Shown: piece by piece, positions 1 to 9,000 of the stretch
Layout of the letters: every line of letters starts with the position of its first letter
Position numbering within the stretch: position 1 is the first letter of the stretch
Assembly (NCBI GenBank): GCA_033854175.1
Contig: JAWOKN010000006.1
Coordinates: forward strand, 41,988-105,987
Length of the DNA: 64,000 nucleotides
Direction of reading: 5' to 3'
From: DATKPE01 sp033854175
GTDB taxonomy: Bacteria > Bacteroidota > Ignavibacteria > UBA10030 > SZUA-254
Made by a program: the position numbers and the translations under genes
The notes under the pieces: generated by a model
Seen by the model: the letters and a program-made list of their open reading frames with translations, nothing else
Database searches by the model: none
Told to the model about the DNA's origin: nothing

Positions 1-939
1 ACTCGTTGTCGTGACTCCGAGAAGCCCCCCGTACGACGCGCCGATGGCCGAGGTGATCCCTGCGATTTCGTCTTCGGCCTGAAAGGTCTTGACATGGAAA
101 TTTTTGTGCTTCGCCAGCTCGTGCAGGATGTCACTGGCCGGGGTGATCGGATAGGAACCGAGAAAGAGCTCAAGCCCCGATTTGACCGAGGCCGCAATCA
201 GACCCCACGCGACAGCCTCATTGCCGGTAATGCTGCGGTACGTTCCGGGGGGGAGCGAGGCGGGCTTCACCTCGTAACGCACGGCGAAGGCTTCCGTCGT
301 CTCGCCGAACGCATACCCCGCCTTCAAGACACGCGTGTTGGCTTCAAGAAGATCCGGGGATTTGGCGAACTTTTCCCGGATCCATTTGATCGTCGGCTCA
401 AGCGGCCGCGAGAACATCCAGTACATCATCCCCAGCGCAAAGAAATTCTTGCTCCGGTCGGTGATCTTGGTCGAGAGACCGAGATCTGAAAGCGCGTTTT
501 CCGTCAGCTTCGTAATGTTCACCGTGTGGAGCTGATACTGTTCGAGTGATCCGTCCTCCAGCGGGTTACCCGAATACCCGGCAAGCTGGAGGTTCCGCTC
601 GCCGAATCCGTCGCTGTTGGCTATGATGACACCGCCGGGGCGAAGGCTCCGCAGATTGACCTTCAGCGCCGCAGGATTCATCGCCACCAGCACGTCACAG
701 GTGTCACCCGGTGTGTTGATCTCCGTCGAGCCGAAATGGATCTGAAAACCACTCACGCCGAATAAGGTCCCGGCGGGAGCCCTGATTTCAGCCGGGTAAT
801 CGGGAAGCGTGCTCAGGTCGTTCCCGACAAACGCTGTCGTGCTCGTGAACTGCATCCCGGTCAGCTGCATCCCGTCGCCGGAATCACCCGCAAATCGTAT
901 CGTCACTTCATCAAGATTTTTGATATCCTTGTCCATCAT
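1..939 (-). CDS. korA: 2-oxoacid:ferredoxin oxidoreductase, alpha subunit (gamma-alpha fusion), 3' end outside window
   Basis: This is the first 313 codons of a KorA-type subunit, which in the family oxidatively decarboxylates a 2-oxoacid (usually 2-oxoglutarate) to acyl-CoA with ferredoxin as electron acceptor. Residues about 10-185 form the gamma (POR) domain, beginning with the RFAGDSGDGMQLTG signature. After a linker comes the start of the pyrimidine-binding alpha domain, with SYPITPASDIL and the following QAEDEIAGI segment that contacts thiamine diphosphate across the dimer. The reading frame is open to base 1, so the C-terminus and the partner beta subunit lie beyond the window. Two ATGs at 939 and 936 are possible starts. 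It follows ccdA by 27 bases and is probably cotranscribed. The exact oxoacid is inferred, not shown; 2-oxoglutarate is the best guess. Confidence 0.88.
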   Translation of the reverse strand, partial: MMDKDIKNLDEVTIRFAGDSGDGMQLTGMQFTSTTAFVGNDLSTLPDYPAEIRAPAGTLFGVSGFQIHFGSTEINTPGDTCDVLVAMNPAALKVNLRSLRPGGVIIANSDGFGERNLQLAGYSGNPLEDGSLEQYQLHTVNITKLTENALSDLGLSTKITDRSKNFFALGMMYWMFSRPLEPTIKWIREKFAKSPDLLEANTRVLKAGYAFGETTEAFAVRYEVKPASLPPGTYRSITGNEAVAWGLIAASVKSGLELFLGSYPITPASDILHELAKHKNFHVKTFQAEDEIAGITSAIGASYGGLLGVTTTS

Positions 940-966
940 ATCGTGTCCGTATCTCTTCCTGTGCCG

Positions 967-1701
967 TTATCCGAGTTCATTCAAAATTGGAAACCATCTC
1001 GAGAGGTACCCGGAGATGATCGTGAGGGAATTCGTCGCGATGAGAATGCCGACGATGATCAGGAGGATCCCCCCGATGATTTCCACCGTGTGAAGATGCC
1101 GCTTGAATTTGTTGAAAAAATTGTAGAAGGCGCTGATGCTGATCCCGGTGAGGAAAAAGGGAATGCCCAGACCGAGAGAGTAGGCCGTCAGGAGGATGAT
1201 CCCCTTTCCCACCGTGTCCTGCTGGCTGGCAATGGTCAGGATTCCGGCCAGGATAGGCCCGATGCAGGGTGTCCATCCGAACGCGAACGCCAATCCGATG
1301 ATGAACGCCCCCAGAAGCCCGAGTTTTCTCCCCTCAGCCTGAAACCGTTTTTCATAGTTGAGAAAGGGTATCCGGATGAGTCCCGTCATGTGGATGCCGA
1401 AGATGACCACGATGACCCCGGCGATGCGGCCTATGAGGATGATTTTATCGTGAAGGAACTGCCCGAAAGCCGTCGCCGATGCCCCCAGGGCGATGAAAAC
1501 GACGGAAAAACCGAGGATGAACAGGATGGAGTTTACCGCAATGGTTTTCCTGACCCTGCCGCGGTGCTCCGCATCCTGCATTTCTTCAAAGGAGACTCCT
1601 GAGATGAATGAGATGTAACCCGGTACTATGGGAAGAACACACGGCGAAATGAACGATATGAGGCCAAAAATGAACGCCGTTGCAATACTGACATTTTCCA
1701 A
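967..1701 (-). CDS. ccdA: Cytochrome c biogenesis protein CcdA (DsbD-type thiol electron transporter)
   Basis: A 244-residue polytopic inner-membrane protein of the CcdA/DsbD transmembrane family, which carries reducing equivalents from cytoplasmic thioredoxin to periplasmic thiol proteins for cytochrome c maturation. Six hydrophobic segments are visible. The two redox cysteines lie in the family contexts SPCVLP (Cys21) and TPCIGP (Cys146), one in each half of the internally duplicated fold. The start is a TTG codon, chosen because AAGGAGG sits nine bases upstream and the N-terminus then matches the family; no ATG fits. It lies between rplI and korA. A long inverted repeat (1743-1777) separates it from rplI, so it may be only partly cotranscribed with the ribosomal genes. 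Confidence 0.92.
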   Translation of the reverse strand: MENVSIATAFIFGLISFISPCVLPIVPGYISFISGVSFEEMQDAEHRGRVRKTIAVNSILFILGFSVVFIALGASATAFGQFLHDKIILIGRIAGVIVVIFGIHMTGLIRIPFLNYEKRFQAEGRKLGLLGAFIIGLAFAFGWTPCIGPILAGILTIASQQDTVGKGIILLTAYSLGLGIPFFLTGISISAFYNFFNKFKRHLHTVEIIGGILLIIVGILIATNSLTIISGYLSRWFPILNELG

Positions 1702-1742
1702 TGGACAAATCCTCCTTGATACGTGCCATTACCTAAGAACAA

Positions 1743-1777
1743 CGTACGATTATTTTGATACATTTTCAAATCGTACG
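1743..1777 (-). terminator. Inverted repeat between rplI and ccdA, possible weak terminator
   Basis: Perfect 9-base arms (CGTACGATT and AATCGTACG) surround a 17-base AT-rich loop, lying 15 bases after the rplI stop on the minus strand. The following minus-strand bases (TTGTTCTT) are only mildly T-rich, so it may be an attenuating or processing hairpin rather than a strong terminator. Confidence 0.4.
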
Positions 1778-1791
1778 GCACTGAGAGGGCC

Positions 1792-2235
1792 CTATTCCTG
1801 GACCACCCAGACCTTGACCTTTCCCGTAACGGCCTGCGCAAGCCTGATGCTGACCGTGTAGATGCCCAGCGCCTTGATCGGTTCGTCAAGCTCGATCGCC
1901 CGCTTGTCCATCGTCACCCCCTTCTCCTGAAGCGCGTCTGCGATCATCTGCGCGGTGACCGAACCGAAGAGTTTTTCGTCCTCGCCGACCTTGACCTTCA
2001 GCGTGATCGAGATCTTTTCCAGATCAGTCGCGAGCTTTTCCGCATGCCGGAGTTCCTTCTTTTCGTGCGATTGCCGCTGCTTCTTCTCCTCCTCGAGCGC
2101 ACGCAGGTTCCCCTCCGATGCGGCATACCCGATGTTGCGCGGGATGAGGAAATTCCGTGCGTATCCTTCCTTGACTTCCACGATGTCGCCGATTTTTCCG
2201 AGTTTGTTAAAATCCTGACGCAAGATAATTTTCAT
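1792..2235 (-). CDS. rplI: 50S ribosomal protein L9
   Basis: A 147-residue L9 of normal bacterial length. The N-terminal RNA-binding domain carries the family pattern with KIGDIVEVKEGYARNFL at about residues 12-28. A long charged helix (about 40-75) links it to the C-terminal rRNA-binding domain. GAGGAAC lies just ahead of the ATG. It is the last ribosomal gene of the rpsF-ssb-rpsR-rplI block, an arrangement conserved across many bacteria, 27 bases after rpsR. Confidence 0.97.
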   Translation of the reverse strand: MKIILRQDFNKLGKIGDIVEVKEGYARNFLIPRNIGYAASEGNLRALEEEKKQRQSHEKKELRHAEKLATDLEKISITLKVKVGEDEKLFGSVTAQMIADALQEKGVTMDKRAIELDEPIKALGIYTVSIRLAQAVTGKVKVWVVQE

Positions 2236-2262
2236 ACAGTTCCTCTTCCAGAATCGTTCTGA

Positions 2263-2502
2263 TTATCGGATGGTCTCTGATACGAAGGGTATCAGGGCAA
2301 GATGTCGCGCGCGCTTGATCGCCTGAACGAGCTGACGCTGATGCTTCGCGCAGGTCCCGGTGATCCGCTTTGGGATGATTTTCCCCTGCTCGGATATGAA
2401 CCGCACAAGCCGCTTCTCATCCTTGTAGTCGATGTAGATTTCCTTGTTTTCACAGAAACGGCAGACACGCCGTTTCTTGAGTTGCTGTTCCTGCTTAGCC
2501 AT
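2263..2502 (-). CDS. rpsR: 30S ribosomal protein S18
   Basis: A 79-residue S18, which binds next to S6 on the 30S platform. It has the family features RRVCRFCENK near the N-terminus, the central IDYKD, and the RITGTCAKHQRQL core followed by IKRARHLALIPF. The ATG at 2502 is chosen because AGAGGAAC is correctly spaced upstream; an upstream in-frame start at 2520 would run into ssb. It is 14 bases downstream of ssb in the S6-SSB-S18-L9 block. Confidence 0.97.
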   Translation of the reverse strand: MAKQEQQLKKRRVCRFCENKEIYIDYKDEKRLVRFISEQGKIIPKRITGTCAKHQRQLVQAIKRARHLALIPFVSETIR

Positions 2503-2516
2503 AAAGATGGTTCCTC

Positions 2517-3014
2517 TCAAGTTCTTGATGATTGTGGGGGATGCTCTTTCAAAAGCTGGGATTCCTCGCTCGTCAGAAATTTGTCGAACGAATCGTCCTC
2601 GACCGTCGACGGTTCTTCCTCATGCGGCTGCGTGTGACCGACCGGGTGGGGGATTTCACTCTGCGTTCCTTTCCTGTTCAGGAATTGTATCCGGCGGGCC
2701 TTGATCTCAACGATGTTCCTGCTGTGGCCGTCGTCGCTTTTAAAGACGTGGCTTTGCAGCTCGCCGTCGATCAGCACCGCACTCCCTTTTTTCAGACGGT
2801 TCGTGCAGCTTTCCGCAAGCTTGTTCCAGGCCACCACGCCGACATAACAGACCTCCTCCTGCCATTGATTGTTCGCATCCCGGTATTTCCGGTTCGAAGC
2901 AATCGAGAAATTGATGACGGGAGTGCCGTTCGTGGTTTGACGGAAAACCGGGTCCTTGGTCAAATTGCCGGCGATGATGACGGCATTCAGTTCAGGCATT
3001 TTCAAGTCGGCCAT
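2517..3014 (-). CDS. ssb: Single-stranded DNA-binding protein
   Basis: A 165-residue SSB with an N-terminal OB fold (about residues 6-112), including the family elements NLTKDP, FSIASNRKYRD and VVAWNKLAE. The C-terminal tail is charged and low-complexity, as usual, but does not end with the conserved acidic, aromatic tip that recruits partner proteins. It ends HPPQSSRT, and the closest acidic-aromatic match (EDDSFDKF) is internal, about 30 residues from the end. The start has AAGGACAC upstream. Its position between rpsF and rpsR marks it as the housekeeping SSB. The odd tail is either lineage-specific or means that another SSB serves as the interaction hub. Confidence 0.95.
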   Translation of the reverse strand: MADLKMPELNAVIIAGNLTKDPVFRQTTNGTPVINFSIASNRKYRDANNQWQEEVCYVGVVAWNKLAESCTNRLKKGSAVLIDGELQSHVFKSDDGHSRNIVEIKARRIQFLNRKGTQSEIPHPVGHTQPHEEEPSTVEDDSFDKFLTSEESQLLKEHPPQSSRT

Positions 3015-3067
3015 ACGGTGTCCTTACATGTTGACGTGAGTCATCGTTCCAGATGAACAAGGTTTGA

Positions 3068-3490
3068 TTAGCTCGGTGTTTCGGCGCTGTCATCGGTAAA
3101 GAGCGGCTCGCGTGGTGGCGCCGGCGCTTCCGGTGCCGCGACTTCCTGCTTCGCCGCGGCCGATGCACCCAGCACACCCGCCCTGAGAGAGCGTTTGTCC
3201 CGGTGAATGGTGAGGAAACGCAGGATGTTCTCGTCCAGAAGATAGGTCCGCTCAAGCTGGGGAACAACGGATCCGGTACCGCCGAATTCGATGTTGACGT
3301 AATATCCGTTGTTTTTCTTCTTGATCGTGTATGCCAGCCGCTTGCGCCCCCATTTGTTGAGCGCGGTGATCTCACCGCCGTTCCGCGTGATGACTTCCTG
3401 GATGTGATTGATGATGGCGTCTACCTGGGGATCCTCAAGAGAGGCATTGACGATAAACGTCGTTTCGTAGGGGTACTTCGTGTGTGTCAT
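3068..3490 (-). CDS. rpsF: 30S ribosomal protein S6
   Basis: A 140-residue S6, partner of S18 on the 30S platform. The ferredoxin-like core shows YETTFIVNASLED, KWGRKRLAYTIKKKNNGYYVNIEF and ENILRFLTIH. The last 35 residues are an Ala/Pro/Glu-rich tail that extends beyond the compact E. coli core. GAGGGAAC precedes the ATG. The 77-base gap to pth upstream contains a strong hairpin (3520-3560) that could be an S6:S18-type autoregulatory leader. Confidence 0.96.
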   Translation of the reverse strand: MTHTKYPYETTFIVNASLEDPQVDAIINHIQEVITRNGGEITALNKWGRKRLAYTIKKKNNGYYVNIEFGGTGSVVPQLERTYLLDENILRFLTIHRDKRSLRAGVLGASAAAKQEVAAPEAPAPPREPLFTDDSAETPS

Positions 3491-3519
3491 GGATGTTCCC
3501 TCTGGTCGTTAAAGAATGA

Positions 3520-3560
3520 TTTCTGAATAATTGCACCCTTCGGGTGCAAACTCAGAAATA
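3520..3560 (-). promoter_or_regulatory. Two-tier hairpin in the rpsF leader; possible S6:S18 autoregulatory structure or internal attenuator
   Basis: An inner perfect stem TTGCACCC/GGGTGCAA (3531-3538 with 3542-3549, 3-base loop) is enclosed by an outer stem TTTCTGA/TCAGAAA. It occupies most of the pth-rpsF gap. S6:S18 leader RNAs with a CCG near a hairpin loop are known in several phyla; on the minus strand this loop reads CCCGAAGGG. Function is inferred. A simple terminator reading is less likely because no T-run follows directly. Confidence 0.4.
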
Positions 3561-3567
3561 GGGTGAT

Positions 3568-4149
3568 TTAATTTGTTTTCCTGTTGTATCGCTGCATGAC
3601 CGCGTCAAAACCCATCGCCACAGTCCCGAGTGCAGCCTCACATGCCCGTCCGATGAGATCTCCGACACGTTCCCGTTCGTCTTCATCAAACGAAGCCAGC
3701 ACGTAATCGGCCATGTCCTGCTTTTGCACGGGCATGGTCTCACCGCCAATCCCGCACCGGATACGGGCAAAATCGTCCGTCTGCAGATGGTACGCTATCG
3801 AACGCAATCCGTTGTGACCCCCGTCGGATCCCCGCAGCCGGATCCTCAGCCTTCCGAGCGGCAGATGAAAATCATCCGCAATCACAACCATCTTCCCCGC
3901 GCCGAGCCGGTGCTCCTGAAGCATTCCGGCGACCGCCACCCCCGAATTGTTCATGTAGGTCATGGGCTTCACCAGGAGTATTCCTTCACCGCCATGTGCC
4001 GCTTCTGCCGAGGCGTACAGGCCGCCCCACCGCCTGCGGAACCGCACCCGGAGCACTTCTGCAACCGCGTCAAGAACCATGAACCCGATGTTGTGACGCG
4101 TCGTCGCATACTCCGCCCCCGGATTTCCAAGACCGATAAGGGCGAACAT
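3568..4149 (-). CDS. pth: Peptidyl-tRNA hydrolase
   Basis: A 193-residue Pth that releases peptides from prematurely dissociated peptidyl-tRNA in the cytoplasm. Visible signatures are GLGNPGAEYATTRHNIGF with the catalytic His19, the KPMTYMNNSG substrate loop, and the DDFHLPLGRLR...GSDGGHNGL segment. Length is standard. It follows rplY by 21 bases, the usual prs-rplY-pth order. The Shine-Dalgarno site is weak, which fits translational coupling. Confidence 0.97.
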   Translation of the reverse strand: MFALIGLGNPGAEYATTRHNIGFMVLDAVAEVLRVRFRRRWGGLYASAEAAHGGEGILLVKPMTYMNNSGVAVAGMLQEHRLGAGKMVVIADDFHLPLGRLRIRLRGSDGGHNGLRSIAYHLQTDDFARIRCGIGGETMPVQKQDMADYVLASFDEDERERVGDLIGRACEAALGTVAMGFDAVMQRYNRKTN

Positions 4150-4170
4150 GAAACGGGAATAGTATCCGGT

Positions 4171-4905
4171 CTACTTCTTTTTTTCTTCTTTTTCTTTCGG
4201 TTGTGCAGCGGCCGGAGCAGGAGCGGCTTCAGCCTTCTTTTCGGCACCGGGTTTCCCCTCTTCGCCTTCTTCTCCTTCTTCAGCCTTCTTGCCTTTACCG
4301 ATGACCTCCGGCTCCACAGCCTCTTCAACGGCTGCAGCCGGCGTCTCTTCCTTCTCTACCGTGGGCGGAATGACCCCGACGATGGTCGTGTCGGCGTCTT
4401 CGAGGATCTTCACGTTTTCGATTTTCAGATCACCCACATGGATGAAGTGGTTGATCTTTAACTCTTCCGCATTCACTTCGACGTGGTCGGGGATGTTCCG
4501 CGGAAGACAGAAAATTTCAATCTTGCGGATAAACTGGTGGAGTATGCCGCCGTCACGTACACCGACGGGCGTGCCGCCGACAACCGTGACCGGGATTTCA
4601 ATCGAGATCTCCTCGTCCTCACGCAAACCCTGGAGATCGATGTGGATCGCCCGGTCGGTGATCGGATCAAACTGAATGTCCCGCAGAATGCAGCTTTTCG
4701 TGTCCCCGTTGTTCAGGGTCAGATTGATCAGATGCGTCTCTGCCGTGTAGATAAGGGGTTTCAGGGATTTTTCCGGTATCGCGACGGGAACGTTCGCTTC
4801 ACCATGCATGTAGTAGATGCCGGGGATCTTGCCTTCCCTGCGCAATACCCTCGAATGTTTGCCGGTCTGTGTCCGTATCTCTGCCTGAAGTGTTATCTCT
4901 CGCAT
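4171..4905 (-). CDS. rplY: 50S ribosomal protein L25, CTC family, with long charged tail
   Basis: A 244-residue CTC-type L25 that binds 5S rRNA. The N-terminal L25 domain covers about residues 1-95 and the TL5/CTC C-terminal beta domain about 100-185. A low-complexity tail of some 55 residues rich in Lys, Glu, Ala and Pro follows and ends in EKEEKKK. The tail is longer than in model CTC proteins and is encoded by a purine-biased stretch (4171-4330). The gene lies between prs and pth, 11 bases after prs, with GAGG ahead of the ATG. Confidence 0.95.
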   Translation of the reverse strand: MREITLQAEIRTQTGKHSRVLRREGKIPGIYYMHGEANVPVAIPEKSLKPLIYTAETHLINLTLNNGDTKSCILRDIQFDPITDRAIHIDLQGLREDEEISIEIPVTVVGGTPVGVRDGGILHQFIRKIEIFCLPRNIPDHVEVNAEELKINHFIHVGDLKIENVKILEDADTTIVGVIPPTVEKEETPAAAVEEAVEPEVIGKGKKAEEGEEGEEGKPGAEKKAEAAPAPAAAQPKEKEEKKK

Positions 4906-4916
4906 AGAAAAACCTC

Positions 4917-5864
4917 TTATCCTTTATCGATGTCAAATAATGAGCTGATGGATTGATTTTTATAACCCCGCCTGATTGCTTCACCGAAGATGTCCGCGAC
5001 GGATAATATTTCGATCTTCCCGCTTGCGACGGCCTTCGCCTCGAGCGGTATCGTGTCGGTGACAAAGAGCGTCGAAACATCGCTGTGCGCAATCCGCCCG
5101 ATAGCCTGCCCCGAGAGAAGCGGATGCGTGCACGCCCCGTAGATTTCCCGGGCTCCGGCCTTGCGTAACGCCCCGACAGCCCCGCAGAACGTCCCGCCGG
5201 TGTCGATCAGATCGTCGACGATGAGGATGTTCCTGCCCTTTACTTCACCAATGATGTTCATAATTTCTGCCTCGTTCGGCTTCGGCCTGCGCTTGTCGAT
5301 CAGGATCAGATCGGCACCGAGCCGCTTGGCAAATGCCCGCGCCATCTTGATGCCGCCGACATCCGGCGATACCACCGTGAGGTTCCTGAATTTTTTCTTC
5401 AGGAAAAACGATACATACACCGCCGACGAGTAGAGATGATCCACGGGTATGTCAAAAAAACCCTGAATCTGCGGTGCATGCAGATCCATCGTGATCACAC
5501 GGTCGATCCCGGCCGATGTCAGAAGTTTTGCAACGAGCTTCGCCGTTATCGCAACCCGCGGCTGGTCTTTTCTGTCCTGCCGCGCATACCCGAAATAGGG
5601 TATCACCGCCGTGATACGCCGGGCCGAAGCCCGCCGCGCGGCATCCACCATGATCAGCAATTCCATCAAATTGTCCGACGGCGGTCCGGTCGACTGGATG
5701 ATGAACAAATCACTCCCCCGGATGTTCTCGGAGTATTTGACCCAGATCTCACCATCACTGAAATTTTTGATCTGACAGGCACCGAGCCTCGTGCCGACTC
5801 GCTTTGCGATTTTTTCCGCAAGCCGCTGATTCGAACGGCCGGCGAATAACTTCAGGTCAAGCAT
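4917..5864 (-). CDS. prs: Ribose-phosphate pyrophosphokinase
   Basis: A 315-residue PRPP synthetase (ribose 5-phosphate plus ATP to PRPP plus AMP), feeding purine, pyrimidine, histidine and NAD synthesis. It shows the ATP-loop region YFGYARQDRKD, the metal-binding DLHAPQIQGFFDIPVDHLY and the PRPP loop ILIVDDLIDTGGT. Length is typical. It is the first gene of the large minus-strand operon, with a well-formed promoter at 5948-5978. Confidence 0.97.
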   Translation of the reverse strand: MLDLKLFAGRSNQRLAEKIAKRVGTRLGACQIKNFSDGEIWVKYSENIRGSDLFIIQSTGPPSDNLMELLIMVDAARRASARRITAVIPYFGYARQDRKDQPRVAITAKLVAKLLTSAGIDRVITMDLHAPQIQGFFDIPVDHLYSSAVYVSFFLKKKFRNLTVVSPDVGGIKMARAFAKRLGADLILIDKRRPKPNEAEIMNIIGEVKGRNILIVDDLIDTGGTFCGAVGALRKAGAREIYGACTHPLLSGQAIGRIAHSDVSTLFVTDTIPLEAKAVASGKIEILSVADIFGEAIRRGYKNQSISSLFDIDKG

Positions 5865-5947
5865 CCAAGAAATTGTAACGGGGTAGTGGTTTTTCGATGA
5901 ATGCGGAAAAGCTTCAATTCTGAGGCTTTTCGACTGTTTTAAGCCTA

Positions 5948-5978
5948 CAAATATAATGAAAGCATATCAATTTTGCAA
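5948..5978 (-). promoter_or_regulatory. Promoter of the prs-rplY-pth-rpsF operon
   Basis: On the minus strand TTGCAA (5973-5978) is followed after 17 bases by TATATT, which continues into TATATTTG (5948-5955), a full match to the Bacteroidota -7 consensus TAnnTTTG. Expected transcript start is about 5941, giving a leader of about 77 bases before prs. Confidence 0.75.
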
Positions 5979-6068
5979 CAAATTGCTTCCGCTACCGGGA
6001 CACCCCGCCCCTGACCCCGCTTCACGACCACCAAACCGCATCCTCCCCCCCCCGGGCAACGGGTTTTT

Positions 6069-9000
6069 CTATTTTACCATCAGCATCTTCCTGACCTGCG
6101 TGAATTCCTTCCCGTGCACAGGCTGCGCCTCCAGCCGGTAGAAGTAGACACCGGAACTCAAATTGCTTCCGTTGAAGACCAGCGTGTGAACCCCCGCAGC
6201 GTAAAGCTGATGATCGGATAACGTCGCCACATTCCGGCCGAGTAGATCAAAGATCTTTACCGTTGTCCGCGCGTCCACAGGGAGCTGGAAGACGATCTGC
6301 GTCGTGGGATTGAACGGATTCGGATAATTTTGCTCGAGGCCGAACTGCCGCGGAATCGACGGCTCGTAGTCGATATCCATCGCCAGCACCGTTTGCGAGG
6401 GATCCGTGATCTCAAAGCTTCCCTCGGGACTCCCCGTCGTGTATACCGGTCGTCCGCTCCGTGGATCAAGGAACGACATCGATTGTACCCCGTGCTGCCT
6501 GATCTCCCACCGGATCGTCACGGGATAGGCATTTGACTGGATCTGGATCGGGTGAGCTGAATGCGCGGGCCGTACGATCGCTACCATCGATCCGGTCGAG
6601 AATCTCGCGTCAAATATACCGCCGGGCGGAAGGGGCGGAAGGGCGTATTCTTGAGCATCGAGGGATCCGGATTCCCCGTCTCCGAAGTATAATTCCTGTT
6701 TTCCCCCCTGACGGTCACTGATGGTCAGCGTGTTCAGTTTCTTCACGCTCTCCACGGCCGATACCACCGGCCCGGAGGATTTTGACGATCCGCCGGTCGA
6801 GGCGAGAAGAGCACCGTTCCCGCTGACCTTTACCCAGTAGCCGCGCGAGGGAGCCAGCGTGTCGGTGAGGAGATAACCGTTGGTGTACTGGAAATAGTTG
6901 CTGATCACACTCGTACCGCCGGTCGGCGTTATCGAACCCCTGTAGACGGGCGAGCTTCCCGCACCGATCAGGTTCCAGCCGTCTGATACGGTGATGGTAT
7001 CGCGCGTCCGCACCGTTCCCTCGAAACCGATGCTCTGTGCACTGGCGAATTTAATCCAGTACCCGCGATCGATCTTCAGGGTGTCAGCCACGTAGTATGA
7101 ACTTGCATATCCAAAGGCCTCCGACACCGCAGTCGGGAAGGTGATGATTTTTCTCGCATTGTTTGCCGGATTGAGCGGCAGCGATGCCAGGTTCCAGCCG
7201 TTGGTGAAGGAGAAATAGACCGGTATTTTCTCGACGATCTCGATCGCCGCGGTCGCCGAACCAGATACGACAAACGTCGACTGGCCCTTCATGTTGATGT
7301 TGAACTGTCCGCCGTGCGTCGATTGATCACGCATGAAAAATGTGCCGTTTGCCAGAGCTGTGCTGTCCCAGTTGAGAAGCATCGGATATCCCCCCGGACC
7401 GGGCTGGACTGTCATCGAATAGGTCCGCTGCTGGTTGAGAGGGCTCAGAAGGTCGCGTATGTCAACCTTGGATGCCTGCGCGGTCGGGAGATACCAGCGG
7501 TCATCAAATGTCCCCGCCGGAGGCACCGGCCCGAGCACGGCTTCACCCAGGAGCGTGTCAATGCCGTCGGTCGCCCCCGCGATCGCCCCGAAGACCAGCG
7601 TATCCCTCTTCCCGCCGTTGTCACTGACAAATATCGTGTCGTTGAACTGATAGGGATGACGCGGAAAATATTCGGCTTTTCCAAGATACCACTGGGAAAA
7701 TCCCGTGATGGAGTCCAGGGAGACAGCCACCAGATCGCTGTCGAGGAAATCCGAACTGCCCATGTTCGTGATCACCCCCCCGGAATCCCGGAAAAGTGCG
7801 AGATCGTCAATCGAGATGTTCGTCTCGGCGGAGTCGTACCGCAGGGAAAGCGTCGCTTCATAATTGCTCCCCCCGGTCGCGGAAATCGAGTAATACCGGC
7901 GGGCAAACAGCGTATCGGGCAGCCCCGGCGGCAGGGCGTTGGGGAATACCGTCATCGATACTGTCGACGGTACCGTCCCCAGCTGGTAGAACTGAACATA
8001 AGTCACCGCACTTTCAAAACGGTATATCGGATTGACGGTCCCCTGGATCGCCCGCGTTATGGTCCCGGGCGAAATGATCCCCGGCCCCTCAAATGCCGAG
8101 GGATCAGGATTGGTGATCCGTAGGGTGTCGGACGACCGCAGATAAAAGTTCGTCAGCGCGTTGATGTTGTTGCTGATGCTGATGTTCCCGATTGATTGCA
8201 TATTCGAGGATTCGGTCAGAACCATGTTGTAGAATGCCCCCTTGACCTGCCCGGTCCCCGTGAAGACAATGGTCGATTTCCCCGGGATGAACGAACCATT
8301 GAAGGATGTCGATAAACTTCCGCCGGTGTAAATCTGCGTCATCGCTCCCGGATCCAACGCCAGCGATCCGAAAAGCGATATTCCGTTTTTGACCGTCAGG
8401 ACGGTGAGACCACCGCCAATGGAGAGCTTCGCATTTGCGCCGATCGAGAGCGCACCGATGTCAATCTGCTGCTCTGCTGCCCGGATTGTGGGATTACGGG
8501 TGGTCGAGGGTATGTACACACTGTCGAGCCTCTGGGGCGTACCGAAGGGATTCCAGTTCCCCGCATTGAACCAGAGGGAATCTATCGCACCCGTCCATAC
8601 CCGGATCGGCAGGGGCGAAACCACCGATGAGATGATCGTTCCCCCCTCACCCGAGGCGTAAATGATTCCTCCCGATGTCCCGTGGACATCCTGGATTTCG
8701 AAGAAGGTTACGTCCGTAATCGGAAGCTGCGAGACCCAGTTGTGACCACCATCGTTCGTGACGACAATGGTCCCGTTGTCACCCGCTGCCCAGCCGACCT
8801 GCGGTGAATAAAAGCTGATTCCATACAGCGACGAATAGGTGTCCGTCGTGGAGGGGGTCCATGTCGTTCCTCCGTTGGTGGTGCCGAGAATCAATCCGTT
8901 GTCACCCGCGATATAGGCGGTGTTCTGGTCGATGACCGCAAGGCCGCTCAGCGTAAATAACGTGTTGCTGGTCTGCGTGATCCAGTTTTTCCCGCCGTTG

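Noticed and set aside
6045..6053. Run of nine C residues as a phase-variation tract
   Set aside because: It lies after the YCF48 gene stop and not in a coding or promoter position, so phase variation has no obvious target; it could also be a sequencing artefact.
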